Numbered from the stretch's first letter, positions 36,601-39,957 are shown. The stretch is 64,000 bases of DNA from CADBRN01 sp050944685 (GCA_050944685.1 JBMNRP010000003.1:87394-151393), one strand, 5' to 3'. Made by a program: numbers and translations. The notes: generated by a model not told the origin, from the letters alone.

Positions 36601-36941
36601 CCGGAGGTATCCAGCACCAGAACGATATCGTACGGCTGCGATTTCGTGCTCGTCAGAGACGAGGCCGAAGATAACGCAGAGAGGGTCACGTTAAAGTTAT
36701 CGTCATCCCCCGCCGAGACACTCTTGTCGGTCCAGATTTTTCCGACATTATCTGTCGAGTCCAGTTCCGTATAGCTCCCGGACGTGTCATCATCCGCAGA
36801 CTGACTCCATTTGGTATCGGCCCGGCTGCTCCTCGCGGTTAGTGCCGTGACGGCTCCTCCGCCCAGGGAGATGATGGCGATCATGATGATAATGTTTCTT
36901 AATTTCGTGTTCTGGAAAAGATTGCGATGAGCTTTTTTCAT
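15636..36941 (-). CDS. Giant 7101-residue repeat cell-wall surface protein (VWA, CnaB, FctA-like and DUF11 repeats)
   Basis: One unbroken frame of 21.3 kb. Residues 1-41 are a secretion signal. A von Willebrand A domain follows at about 100-445, with MIDAS motif DTSGS near residue 110. Then come: CnaB-like domain 1 (about 780-895); nine Spy0128/FctA-like pilin repeats (to about 2237), each opening near K-x-L-x-GR and closing in FxNTY; two DUF11-like repeats; CnaB 2 plus one FctA; four DUF11; CnaB 3 plus one FctA; eighteen DUF11 (to about 6060); CnaB 4; six FctA (to about 7005). The tail is a TPTPTPTPTP linker, APVKTGDDSN, a hydrophobic helix and RRRRQNNR. In these families Lys-Asn isopeptide bonds stiffen stalks, so this is inferred to be a very long sortase-anchored stalk with an adhesive VWA tip. 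The predicted mass is above 700 kDa. GGGGGAA precedes the ATG. It has its own promoter and terminator, and no sortase lies in the window. Confidence 0.93.
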   Translation of the reverse strand: MKKAHRNLFQNTKLRNIIIMIAIISLGGGAVTALTARSSRADTKWSQSADDDTSGSYTELDSTDNVGKIWTDKSVSAGDDDNFNVTLSALSSASSLTSTKSQPYDIVLVLDTSGSMDYPFEENPQYEAVNKGAKGTYRGHKNTFANLDESETYMIYPNDIGYKKYIPIRYFNTSVYTGWASTYGVSYDYYSQKYYAFDNQDDSTFYRVTNSTEGTRFSALKDAATDFVKTIDQNNSGLSDAEKTRISIVKFAGNETSSEGNDMYLGSARSSTQGYYYPLVNYAQVVNDYTSSLDTLTANIDALQAGGMTRSDYALEKANEEVAKARTDAKKIVVFFSDGEPTTEIDYEAKVASPAVEYAKTIKDSGATIYCIGATEDSDPSADPTSASTSNMNKFMNAVSSKYPDASVTTTNRYTFGTGVDGQFFYPAKTAGEMAEAFQSILEKLESGTGYPVETTTEDAAKDGYVTFTDQLGDYMEVKDFTKLDFGNGKTFTNPEKTQTTSEGKTVTTYKFSGTATTNLNTEGSDVSNIIVTVESSGDTAQAGDIVTVKVPAALLPVEYFDIDLTKMTGEKKAASPLKMTYSVGLKNQYKTEMEEGNFSNISTAYQSANTTDGKLNFYTNRYEKGKAEGLTTAVYDPSSNNPYYTFTEATTLYTDPEGTTKATGSSFNPGRSYYFKHTYYTIDNSGKVTETTEVEELVSDEIQKLYQDGKIKENSEDNTWYIEKGADYTGKLETGKKKDANTTGTASDVISSDMSDGGIVTDSLGNNGKINIPVPGKLSVTKELDVPAGYSDQSDKEFAFQVYVKGATGEHAVTVTDASGNTVSGAITKVTFDTSYNATFTLKGGQTATIANLPQGADYTVTETALPKGFTNSKKTGDMGTIVSGQTGSATFTNTYSVTPEEKTVNVKGIKEITGRKFEEGDTFTFNISGSYSGKATAPDPIPLPSNFEDGSYTFQVDDSLVGQDSGSFDFGTITFSVPGTYTYTVSENVPADDKRIAGITYSRASYTITYTVSDDGMGGLTVSDPVVKMTRDDAGEQQDKTTTEVKFTNGFSAEDIHSRILAKKSYTDHTGTKPLTKGMFHFALKPLGTDGKGTGADTQPMPETGTQGSGADRVSYAVNESSGEILFGTFLFTQDDLGKTYYYSVAEQIDDPSTTEVETAEKGMTYDTTTKGTTVYKFTVTISKNNQGVLQTQYVILDGPKDANGNLLFTNSYQAEDDRLSLTGSKTLTGRDMADGETFSFKLEPADTETSTAVTKGWITLPSGTSVSVSGGKNGESESFSFADITFKKKGTYKFNISETVPASAGNGMTYDLHVCTVTVNVEDNGGRLVATPDYGTYSGKPANQFNNTYTASMTYPGINISKTLNGRSLSANEFAYTISGTDSESVTAEQAEAKLTAADQNFQNPAAADDGKESVWQKLSSITFTQDDAGKTYTYKVGETRGTLGGVTYDGTVYTVAIHVIDNQDGTLKTETTVTGGNYSQTVTNTSKELSATQELAKVPFTNSYEATGKISPAVEKTIAGRDWKTDDTFTFRLEPDNDAAKSGVRDGTVVMPEGYSEASGSSAEITASTMDHTAQFGDITFKKPGTYSFKVTETAPADDDLEVSGTQTRGLTYDANAQSLTVVVKDENHNGTLTVTCAPSDQTVSFTNTYNPKPVTSSFTGTKTMSGRDLQSGDTFTFRIVGAYSGAATNVDVPMPANAKIVSVSDAGVKTGTWTWNYAEGTTGNSFVLDPGQFTFSAPGTYTYQISENSGDLPGITYSDAVYTYTVVVTDTDQTGQLSASGTLKDASGQTVGSADFTNKAADEIDVELKARKNYSDTTGQKPLYDSVNHTDGEKFSFTLKPTGDNAADAPMPEGSSGTGADRTCTVFNNGVQIALGKLHIAQKDVGKVYTYEVSEVIPEGATKNSDGKYTLNGMIYDDTVHKVKVTVTQNASTKEISADVQYDDSSSEPSFTNKYEPAPADVTVEGTKTLNGRDMKSGDEFDFTLKAVDNATTAAVNAGDITSEASAPYDAAVTGSASGPKNGAETKFYFGGKENGLRFSKPGTYQFTMAETKGSIAGVSYDSHKCTVTVTVTDKGDGTLQAEVSYSENNGADGNKFVNTYTAEPDSIPVSVTKVLTGRTPGLQDKEFEFSIKVNNSSATSGDGWKIQAVDGTADGRTKNNADGKADFGNIEFSKTGTYTVEVKEIVPDPADPMITYDTHSYTFQVTVSDDQNGNLKATTSNVKGSTIFTNTFTPGENTKSVSEADSSGNIRITDADGDMVSAGDILHYTINWVNDAVDASGKSAAATVTITDPVPAGTEFVQASEGGTNQNGTVTWTIQAAAGQKGTVTFDVKVTDAALDNVDHSIRNTGTVTINDNPKTTNEVRNSVPEKEVRDASGADINNTAVKVGDILTYRIYYANVEKDPVDITITDTIPAGTKYVDGGTLSGNAVTWNLTDVKANTTGYVSFRVQVTEDAVEKIDNTATLKIGNDYDTTNTTHNTLKTGDLSFDKKVQLSVPQSTNIDNTKEFEFTVTFRDATGAELQKAYSYSGTSDGNTVISGTIKSGGTIKLKNNGKVTIKGLPAGSSWKITEAAGDGYVADRSEHSGVIPENSATEVTYNNTYKLKNPSIPLKALKQLEGRTLTEGEFTFNADVQREADALSSTDENGSAVTNEGWYLASTDGSYDHQTKNAADGSVNFGNLYFTKVGNYTVTVTELVPDPKAPFVTYDQHSYTFHVKVTDDKKGNLVLTPDSSYIEEGNSGSAVFRNTYKPDDNTKTVEKEIDGVKTNVDGKMVGVGDTLTYTVNWVNDAVSDKGVAQKADITVTDQIPEGTSYVQNSANPSASLSTDGRTLTWSLGEQAAGATGKVTFQVKVDESAVSNEDNTIRNSASIKVGDHDPKTTNEVTNTVPEKTVEDLTRQIEDADGHMVGIGDTLKYTVSFTNTADDAADVTIQDPVPAGTKFAKNDTADSVKIGDKDCTVTFTAPENNSGVAQWVIHSVPKGASGSVSFEVTVDESAAKLEGSRVDNVATVKINGDPEISTNTTTNDVPQKSVDAQVGNTKITDADGDLVGIGDTLTYHISWSNASDSEETVTVKDAVPEGTTFVGNSAVVSEGTAGTPEITQPEDGAEAGSAITWELGRQPAGSKGSVTFQVKVDKSVLEIDDLTVRNDATVKINGDPEITTNEVDNPVPEKSVEDVTKNIKDADGKTVQVGDILEYSIKFINTQKDADGNYTAVKAVITDAVPAGTEYVSADNGGQLKTSSSGSKYVEWNLDIPANSSRKVSFRAKVTEAALTLGSGTDDAADDGVFANTAGVKLGDRPEVTTNTVTNNVRTGDLVIRKTVNAVEGQTATDSEFTFQVTLVDASGNALTGSYPVSGTYDADGTDYQTKSGKTTVKSGDQIKIKAGGKVTIKGLPEGSGWIVREMSIPAGFSPKKNPLEGRIPEDSEASSSFVNTYDTENADVPVVVKKIMEGRDLTKGEFSFTMNVKPKDADTPSDGWTITPAGGVESDAGATEATAKNAVDTDSGHTGDVNFGKITFTKPGKYIITIRENVPDDEHKLPFVTYDEAVRSFQVEVYDDGGALAYYLEDENGNHNFDILSTINFTNRYHPDDNTKTVADTTLNIQDADGKQVQIGDTLHYTIHWVNDAIGSDGKSSDAKVTVTDTVPEGTKLVESEDSPSDSGKVSDDKKKITWTIDAKAGESGDVSFDVKVDDSIKEYAYQIENAASVKIGDDEKTTNTVRNTVPHKEVSNVTHSITDAEGTILGLGDTVRYTVYWKNTETDESGNPAAATVKISDVLPGGTTFVSADNGGKFTANSNYDASLQNSDDQSKLSKGTVNWEFQAEAGASGSVTFDVTVDENAYLVLRHNIVDNTAKVQIGNSPEVSTNTTHNMVPEKLEVKGSEATVNLVNENSGELVGVGDIITYQILYMNRDETEAQMYATDTVPDGTEYVKDSAKVYYYTPSGAKELEGSTADVSDGKNITWSAKVPGGAAGYAAFQVKVTEDAYKLGSDTETTDDDNIIQNTAQVKIGNSPSVSTNTTENPVPEKTVSTLDENGGIAIEDADGKLIGIGDTIRYTVSWKNTDPAEDGADITITDATPDGTVYAGGASVNPADASQITNSDITAPEEGGTGALQWAFHAAKGASGTVTFDVTVTEDVKNFANKVDNTAKVKIGDSAEVSTNTVHNPVPVKTVTADDHIAQSDGVTLTDLNGHLVGVGDTLTYTVSWENGESGKARVTVKDYVPAGTTYAGGAKAFDQDGKEITDDINIRVQKDADGRQFITWTLYERESGAKGTVSFQTKVDSSIFKLANPVAENQASVQIGDDPAVDTNKTENPTPLKDVDIDPADENEPTVTSADGQIVGIGDTLHYTVSWKNTGLSDSAYTKITVTDKIPDGTRYTENTAKVNPADGVKIFTDDEGTEGTPSPEVNNGTIKWIFYVKKNAEGTVSFDVTVTEDALGLPARTIDNTAYVRLDDDDAMSTNTTHNPVPTKTESATTGNVTIQDADGKTVGIGDTLTYHINWVNTQTEKAAVTVTDQVPAGTAYVEGSANSGGSYDAATGIVTWNLGEQEAGAKGTVSFQVTVEESVKNNTPKDTVENRATVTIGDHSAVTNKVTNTVPEKTVSREDASGATTEINGQVVGVGDELTYTVSYRNTESGKSDVIITDAVPAGTGYVKDSADHDGSYDEATNTIRWTLRDVEPGKSGTVSFKVKVTDEALTESVVENEAEVQIGKNNPAVKTNKTVNPIPMKEVQDQDGNDIDGDLVGVGDKLHYVIHYKNSEKDPATVVITDDIPAGTAYVGGSAKADNEGVTATIGQPEDQAPSGTVKWTIENVASDGEGTVSFDVTVTEGAFEQPDYTVKNTAAVQVGDNPAVKTNTVTNSVPEKTVDVTGGSGDNQTTIRDANGRLVGVGDILTYKVEWKNTDDSRANVAVTDTIPAGTEYVENSAKVFDAEGREMTDDFSIENQNGKLTWKMYYQPSGASGTAVFQVKVTEAAFDLEPAAVRNQASVRIGNHPEIRTNPVENPVPEKDVSSQHADNPVVEDADGKPVQIGDVLTYTVHWKNESADADGNPAKAKVVVTDPVPAGTVYVDGSAKAYKDGDTNPISGADGILKDGTITWTIDQAPENSSGTVTFRVKVDESVLEIEGRRIENTATVQIGDNPAVSTNTTENPVPGKDVTRTYDSNKTVIHADGKTVGIGDHLVYSVSWSNGTGKTADVVIQDTIPAGTEIIPNAIDNNGQYDAATRTITWTLKGKPDGAYGQVTFLVSVTKDALNLPNNTIENEATVAIDNQSSVTNKVTNTVPEKTVANVTKKIQDADGKLASVGDILTYTVEWRNGGDESADVTIRDSVPKGTEYVDGSADSGGQEKDGKVVWTIRNAGPGATGKVSFRVKITEEALKLAKNTVENTATVQLNDDPAAGTNTVTNPVPEKEVENTTKNIKDANGREISVGDILTYTIHYTNPESEAAKVTITDPVPAGTEYVEDSAGEGGSFADGKVTWTLENVEPGASGTVSFQVKVTEEAFTEAKGSVANTATVQIGDNPAVDTNTVTNGLPKKEVLDGEGNDIDGQLVKVGDELTYVVHYTNSKNSEAKVVVTDTIPVGTGYVRDSAEGKGAKITGPDKNGKLTWTIDKVDAGASGTVSFKVTVTRDAYKNEDNLVENTGKVKIGDNPEVDTNTVTNGVPEKEVRDGNNKEADGQGVAVGDVLNYMVTYTNPQATASDVIITDAIPEGTEYVDGSADHDGALSADGKSVEWTIADVGSGKSGTVSFQVRVTDAAAAKGEADNTAQVKIGPDGPAVDTNTVTNPVPYKEVHDDEDQDINGTLVKVGDELTYVVYYRNSDSKTADVKVYDTIPDGTDYVDGSAAFDGTVDKASAIAGPDSGDMLTWTIKNVPGETSGSVRFKVRVNEEVYEHNNIVTNTGRVQVGDNPVVETNTVTNGVPEKEVTGSAGTDMNGGTVTVGEELTYTVHYVNPESTAAKVTVTDTIPKGTEYAEGSAAGEGASVTGPDANGKITWTIDSVEPGASGTVTFKVVVTGDAVKAGKADNTAQVQIGDNPAVDTNTVTTKVTAGGLEISKEVGKADDSLEPDPDAEFTFRVTFSKAGKELTGSYRFSGRKDAEEEYTGTVRSGDKITLRAGGSVVIADLPDGTEWTVKEVKVPAGYTPEKDTMTGTIRTDAEEGAKAAFTNTYRAAGKAVIELEKEVKGRDWTKDDYFNFQIQALTEGAPMPGSTTVKVTKPEKGNKASFRFGEITYTKPGTYVYKVTEEDAGKLYDGIRYDDNEAEVTVTVTDGGKGELKTAVAVTKGNATFVNTYEPGEVDFDAIAGLQIVKNMTGRDITDGAFRFTLKGTDEASAKKLSGEEALSYQTYAAEMDSSTLQANETVAAPTGLVFRAADAGKTFSYQVTEAIPDGAKNNGNGTWTLNGVTYDSAVHTLTFTVSEDGKGTVYADVNADGSTFTISSNDKEASHSKVSYTFNNSYHTNSETVEIRAAKEMTGQDLVDNEFGFRVTVPNKDRTENVVVATGTNAADGTVSLSPITYTQESLRAENALGYNQRTVDGSKVTYTYHYTVSEDAVSADYGITQEKSSFSVRVDVTDDGEGNLKANVTYPEDATNGVLVFRNSYKSNEVSIDLKGRKDLVNTSESAAPDITGKYNFTVSADAGTPMPAVTSVNGPADATGTVDFGEITYTLENVFGAEEGQPGIPRSKTFTYTITESGQVANVGNDANAKTVTVTVTDDGAGMLTASVGGQNNGSFTFTNTYTGPNPVTGNFTVKKNVTINGGNYTMEANEFIFQMTDGSGNVVSSGTNDAAGNVTMSRMTFTKEGEYTYTLREAAGSEKGITYDTTVYNVTASVEKDANDNLQLTWKFNTTDGEVPTFNNVYTPDSTPATADLRAMKEFLSMIRELKGDDFTFQLLDSNGTVIQTAKNTASGLISFDTISYAEEGTWEYIIKEVIPSTDDDPNQDGIQQNGITYDETMHTVNVEVIRNEITDRLQATVTYDGGSAAVPIFTNHDNTYTPSTPGDTPTPTPTPTPSDNTPSITTRITNNGYTPRYRPNTTVSNPPAASGTAPVKTGDDSNVSMYAIILALCGIGIAVFAIRRRRQNNR
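15915..18400 (-). repeat. C-terminal array of six FctA-like pilin repeats in the giant protein
   Basis: By eye, six units open with EKEVKGRDW, VKNMTGRDI, AKEMTGQDL, GRKDLVN, KKNVTINGG and MKEFLSMIR, and close in TFVNTY, TFNNSY, VFRNSY, TFTNTY, TFNNVY or a similar Asn-containing strand. The Lys, central Glu and Asn expected for an intramolecular isopeptide bond recur in most units. The last units are more divergent. Confidence 0.75.
18755..26145 (-). repeat. Block of eighteen DUF11-like repeats in the giant protein
   Basis: Units average about 137 residues. Each runs DADGKxVGIGDTLTYTVxW, then VTDxIPAGTxYV, then GTVSFxVKVTE, then a variant of NTAxVQIGDNPAVxTN and NPVPEKxV. I counted 18 by the VG(I/V)GD signature. 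Units near the carboxyl end of the block are shorter and more alike than those at the start, which suggests recent local duplication. Confidence 0.8.
26985..28660 (-). repeat. Block of four DUF11-like repeats in the giant protein
   Basis: Four units by the GIGDTL(K/T)Y signature, bounded upstream by KPDDNTKTV and downstream by VRTGDLVIRK, where a CnaB-like domain begins. Confidence 0.75.
29480..30220 (-). repeat. Block of two DUF11-like repeats in the giant protein
   Basis: The first DUF11 pair after the N-terminal pilin-type array. It is bounded by PGENTKSV at its start and by NTLKTGDLSFDKK at its end, the same kinds of junction as the other two blocks. Confidence 0.72.
30225..34255 (-). 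repeat. N-terminal array of nine FctA-like pilin repeats in the giant protein
   Basis: Nine units by eye, with openings such as IKEITGRKF, SKTLTGRDM, SKTLNGRSL, EKTIAGRDW, TKTMSGRDL, TKTLNGRDM and TKVLTGRTP. Two longer variants read KSYTDHTGTKPL and KNYSDTTGQKPL. Most have a central G(T/K)Y(T/K)(Y/F)xxxE strand and close in F(T/N)NTY or similar. Confidence 0.75.
35600..36640 (-). other. von Willebrand A domain coding segment of the giant protein
   Basis: Encodes roughly residues 100-447. PYDIVLVLDTSGSMDYP carries the DxSxS metal site. AGGMTRSDYALEKA supplies the distal Thr, and KKIVVFFSDGEPT the Asp/Gly stretch. A long insert sits between the MIDAS and the next helix. Such tip domains bind host matrix or glycans in pilins and adhesins of Firmicutes; the ligand here is unknown. 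Confidence 0.85.
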
Positions 36942-37088
36942 GATAGTTCCCCCAAAATGCTCAAAAAATGATAGATGGATCAGAAATGTTTACCGTCAGA
37001 AAAATAAAAAATCGCCGAACCATGACCGGCCGGCGTGATAATCAGTTCTACAGAAGAGTCTGCTGCTCATTCAGAACCAGACTGAAAA

Positions 37089-37250
37089 TCAGTCAGCCGC
37101 TGCTCCTCCATCGGCCTGCATTCTGACAAATGTGCCGGAAAACTGCCCATTGAAGAAGCGCTGTCTTCCCCGCGCCGGGTGCCCGGTGCGGAACCGCAAA
37201 AAAGGGAGAAAACCCTTTTGCGGGATTTTTACCCGACTCTTCCATAACAT
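37089..37250 (-). CDS. Possible 53-residue leader ORF upstream of the giant gene
   Basis: ATG at 37250 with AGGAAGG a few bases upstream, 53 codons, stop at 37089. The product is very basic in its first half (MLWKSRVKIPQK) and ends MQADGGAAAD. It contains no recognisable motif. It lies inside the predicted leader of the giant gene and spans an inverted repeat (37193-37222), so it may be a regulatory ORF or chance. Low confidence. Confidence 0.25.
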   Translation of the reverse strand: MLWKSRVKIPQKGFLPFLRFRTGHPARGRQRFFNGQFSGTFVRMQADGGAAAD

Positions 37251-37262
37251 AATCCTTCCTAA

Positions 37263-37316
37263 TTATTCGGTAAAACCATCGTGCTGAAAAACATTGGACA
37301 ATAAACTGCTCAGCAC
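37263..37316 (-). CDS. Possible 17-residue leader peptide
   Basis: GTG at 37316 with an excellent GGAGGTGA seven bases upstream, then MLSSLLSNVFQHDGFTE and a TAA stop, 12 bases before the next candidate start. The strong ribosome binding site is the main support. It sits about 240 bases after the promoter and about 320 before the giant gene. Confidence 0.3.
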   Translation of the reverse strand: MLSSLLSNVFQHDGFTE

Positions 37317-37432
37317 TAATGTCACCTCCGACTGGAAACACACACCCGGTTCCGGATACTCCGTCTCTTTCTGTTCCTGGCAGAATTCCGGACGGCAGCA
37401 GATTCTCTGAAGCTTTTTCGCCGAATTTCCGG

Positions 37433-37456
37433 ATTGACCATTATTTATAGGTCAAT
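37433..37456 (-). repeat. Inverted repeat in the giant-gene leader
   Basis: ATTGACC (37433-37439) and GGTCAAT (37450-37456) separated by ten AT-rich bases. It could be an operator or RNA stem about 105 bases after the promoter. Confidence 0.4.
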
Positions 37457-37561
37457 TTTCGAAAATATCAGCGGCCGGGAATGATTTTTCCCCCTGCGAC
37501 CAGTGGCATTAGCAGGATTTCCGTATTCGATTTTTCAAGAAAAAATTTCGATTTCTACGTC

Positions 37562-37589
37562 CATTATAGCCTCTGCAGAAAAATATACA
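37562..37589 (-). promoter_or_regulatory. Candidate promoter of the giant surface-protein gene
   Basis: TTGTAT (37589-37584), 16-base spacer, TATAAT (37567-37562) on the minus strand. The implied leader is about 610 bases long, with two small ORFs and inverted repeats; no known riboswitch was recognised in it. Confidence 0.55.
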
Positions 37590-38181
37590 AGGTGTTTTGT
37601 GAAAATAATGTGAAAATTGTCCTTTTTTTGTCCGGATTTTCCGGATTTCTCTGCACACTTTCTCTTTATTTTACACTTTTTCAGGCGTGTGGACTTTACA
37701 TACATTTTTTATGCATTTTATTGTATATTTTGGCAAAAAATATTCAATGAAAGAAAACGCCTGCCCGCCGGCCGCGATTCCGCCGGATTTTTTCTGCGGG
37801 ACATCATCTGAGATACCTGAGCTGAAAAATTCTCCGGGCCGGAAGATTTTTGTCTCGTTTATTGGCGAGAAAAGCCAAAGATACTTCTTTACTTTTTCCT
37901 GGTCCGGTGATAAATTTAACGAGGATGGTATTCGCATGAACCGCATGGCGGCGCGAAATCGTACCTGTTTGTATGGAAATGGTAAAAGTTTTCGGCCTGC
38001 ATCTGTAAAGACGCACTGCTTTCGCCGGAGGGCATTCATCTCTCCCGGCACACCGGACTTTCCGGAAGCACACGGAATATCAGAGCGGGACCAGGAAAGG
38101 ACATCACCGCCTGTTAATTTAAAGAAGAAACTTTTCCGGGACGCCCCCGGAATTCTTCGTATTAATGAGGAGGTGAGCCCT
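37590..38181 (+). promoter_or_regulatory. AT-rich divergent intergenic region upstream of the pan operon
   Basis: About 590 bases without a supportable gene. The part 37600-37760 is very AT-rich and probably holds the pan promoter (for example TTACAT, 17 bases, TATTGT starting near 37685), but no box pair is convincing. From 37760 to 38165 the frame of panG stays open upstream without a ribosome binding site or homology, so I treat it as noncoding leader. A small stem CTCG...CGAG lies near 37855-37870. Confidence 0.4.
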
Positions 38182-39957
38182 ATGGAGATCGGATTCATCG
38201 GCGCGGGAAAAGTCGGCTTTTCACTCGGCAGGATGTTCGTGGAAAAGGGACTTTCCGTGACGGGCTATTTCAGCAGGAATCCTGAATCTGCCGGCAAAGC
38301 GGCTGAATTTACAGGCACACGGCATTTTGATGACATTCATTCACTGATGGAAGCGTGTGATGTCCTGTTTCTGACGGTGCCGGACGACGCGATTGCGTCG
38401 GTCTGGGAAGAGGTCAGATCGTTCCGGCCGGCCGGAAAAATTATCTGTCATTGCAGCGGGTCCGTTTCATCGACCGTCTTTAACGGAATAGAGGAATGCG
38501 GCGCATTCGGCTATTCTGTCCATCCGCTCCTGGCCGTATCAGACCGATACGAATCATTCAGGGAATTACCAAAAGCACTTTTTACAATTGAGGGAGCCAA
38601 AGAGCATCTGAACGATATTTCTTCCCTATTGTCCGCCTGCGGGTGCCGGTTTCAGATCATCGACGCCTCTGACAAGGTCCGCTACCACGCGGCTGCCGTC
38701 CTGGCAAGCAATCTCATGGTCGGACTCGCGGACTGTGCGTTCCGCCTGCTTCAGGAGTGCGGCTTTTCGGAAGAAGCCTCGCGCGACGCGCTCGCTCCCC
38801 TCATGACGGGCAATCTTCGGTCCGTTCTGGACAAGGGACCGGCAGGCGCACTGACCGGGCCGATCGAGCGGAACGACGTGCAGACCGTAAAAAAGCATCT
38901 CGACGCGCTGGCGTCCGGAGATCCGGAGATCCTGGAGGTGTACCGGGTACTGTCCGTAAGGACAGAAAAAGTCGCCGAGCGGAAACATCCGGATCGCGAT
39001 GCGTCGAAGATGCGGGATATTCTGTCCGGATATCCCGTCCGGGGCCAGAACGAAAATAAGAAAACAGAAGTGAAAAGGAGTTTTGACATGAAAAAAACAG
39101 TTCCGGTTTTGCAGAAAATGAAGCTGGAAGGGAAGAAAATCTCCATGCTGACGACCTACGACTATACGACCGCCTGTCTGGTGGAAGCGGCGGGAATTGA
39201 CACGATCCTGGTCGGAGATTCTCTCGGCATGACCATGATGGGATACGATGACACGCTTCCCGTCACCATGGACGATATGATCCATCACACCCGCTGCGTC
39301 ACGCGCGGGGCGCACGATACCTTCGTGATCGGCGATATGCCGTTCATGTCTTACCAGACCTCGGTCGACGAGGCGGTTTACAACGCCGGCCGCTTTCTGA
39401 AGGAAGGACGCGCGCAGGCGGTGAAGCTGGAAGGCGGAGCCGTCGTCTGTCCGCAGATCCGGGCAATGGTGGAGGCCTCGATCCCGGTCTGCGCCCATCT
39501 CGGACTGACTCCCCAGTCGGTCAACGCGTTCGGGGGATTCAAGGTTCAGGGCAAAAACGAGGCGACCGCCCGGAAACTGATCGAGGACGCAAAGAAGATC
39601 GAGGACGCGGGTGCCTTCATGGTTGTACTGGAGTGCGTTCCGGCGAAGCTCGCCTCCCTGATCTCGAAGCAACTGACGATCCCGACGATCGGCATCGGGG
39701 CCGGAAACGGATGCGACGGCCAGGTGCTCGTCTACCAGGATATGCTGGCGATGACCGCGGGCGGCTTCAAGCCGAAATTCGTCCGCCAGTTCGGTCAGAT
39801 CGGAACGGCCATGGTCGACGCCTTCAAGCGCTATGACGAGGCCGTAAAGAGCGGAGAATTCCCGGCAGCAGAGCACACCTTCAAGATTGACGACGAGCTC
39901 GTCGCGAAACTGGAAAAAGAGTACGGCTTAGATTCCCCGAAAGTCCCGGAAAATTAA
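38182..39957 (+). CDS. panG: PanG-type ketopantoate reductase in frame with PanB (possible fusion protein)
   Basis: The first 302 codons encode a Rossmann/DUF2520 oxidoreductase: GFIGAGKVG (residues 4-12) binds NAD(P), VLFLTVPDDAIASVWEEV is the second nucleotide-fold strand, and GYSVHPLLAV and AAAVLASNLMVGL mark the DUF2520 half. This family includes PanG, which reduces 2-dehydropantoate to pantoate. Placement at the head of panB-panC-panD supports that role, since no panE is present here. GAGGAGGTGA precedes the ATG at 38182. There is no stop before panB: the frame continues through GQNENKKTEVKRSFD into the panB Met, giving 591 residues. Either a bifunctional enzyme is made, or a base was lost; a one-base shift near 39055 would open a TAA just before panB. 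Function from family and context; fusion seen in sequence. Confidence 0.8.
   Translation: MEIGFIGAGKVGFSLGRMFVEKGLSVTGYFSRNPESAGKAAEFTGTRHFDDIHSLMEACDVLFLTVPDDAIASVWEEVRSFRPAGKIICHCSGSVSSTVFNGIEECGAFGYSVHPLLAVSDRYESFRELPKALFTIEGAKEHLNDISSLLSACGCRFQIIDASDKVRYHAAAVLASNLMVGLADCAFRLLQECGFSEEASRDALAPLMTGNLRSVLDKGPAGALTGPIERNDVQTVKKHLDALASGDPEILEVYRVLSVRTEKVAERKHPDRDASKMRDILSGYPVRGQNENKKTEVKRSFDMKKTVPVLQKMKLEGKKISMLTTYDYTTACLVEAAGIDTILVGDSLGMTMMGYDDTLPVTMDDMIHHTRCVTRGAHDTFVIGDMPFMSYQTSVDEAVYNAGRFLKEGRAQAVKLEGGAVVCPQIRAMVEASIPVCAHLGLTPQSVNAFGGFKVQGKNEATARKLIEDAKKIEDAGAFMVVLECVPAKLASLISKQLTIPTIGIGAGNGCDGQVLVYQDMLAMTAGGFKPKFVRQFGQIGTAMVDAFKRYDEAVKSGEFPAAEHTFKIDDELVAKLEKEYGLDSPKVPEN
39088..39957 (+). 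CDS. panB: 3-methyl-2-oxobutanoate hydroxymethyltransferase
   Basis: Transfers a hydroxymethyl group from methylene-tetrahydrofolate to 2-oxoisovalerate to give ketopantoate, the first committed step of pantothenate synthesis. From this internal ATG the product has 289 residues, the normal PanB length. It has the conserved SMLTTYDYTTA, ILVGDSLGMTM (metal ligand Asp), DTFVIGDMPFMSY, VKLEGG and TIGIGAGNGCDGQVLVYQDML. AAAAGGAG lies eight bases before the ATG, so PanB can be made alone even though the upstream panG frame runs into it. panC begins 28 bases downstream. Confidence 0.95.
   Translation: MKKTVPVLQKMKLEGKKISMLTTYDYTTACLVEAAGIDTILVGDSLGMTMMGYDDTLPVTMDDMIHHTRCVTRGAHDTFVIGDMPFMSYQTSVDEAVYNAGRFLKEGRAQAVKLEGGAVVCPQIRAMVEASIPVCAHLGLTPQSVNAFGGFKVQGKNEATARKLIEDAKKIEDAGAFMVVLECVPAKLASLISKQLTIPTIGIGAGNGCDGQVLVYQDMLAMTAGGFKPKFVRQFGQIGTAMVDAFKRYDEAVKSGEFPAAEHTFKIDDELVAKLEKEYGLDSPKVPEN

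Noticed and set aside
36942..37589. Possible c-di-GMP riboswitch before the giant adhesin gene
   Set aside because: Such switches often control adhesins, but I could not find the conserved core elements of either class in the leader.
37687..38181. 165 open codons upstream of panG in the same frame
   Set aside because: No ribosome binding site at the far start, no recognisable protein sequence; the strong GAGGAGGTGA before 38182 and the Rossmann start fit panG better.
37671..38198. 175-codon minus-strand frame in the pan upstream region
   Set aside because: Cys/Arg-rich composition without motif, covers the AT-rich promoter region and overlaps the panG start.
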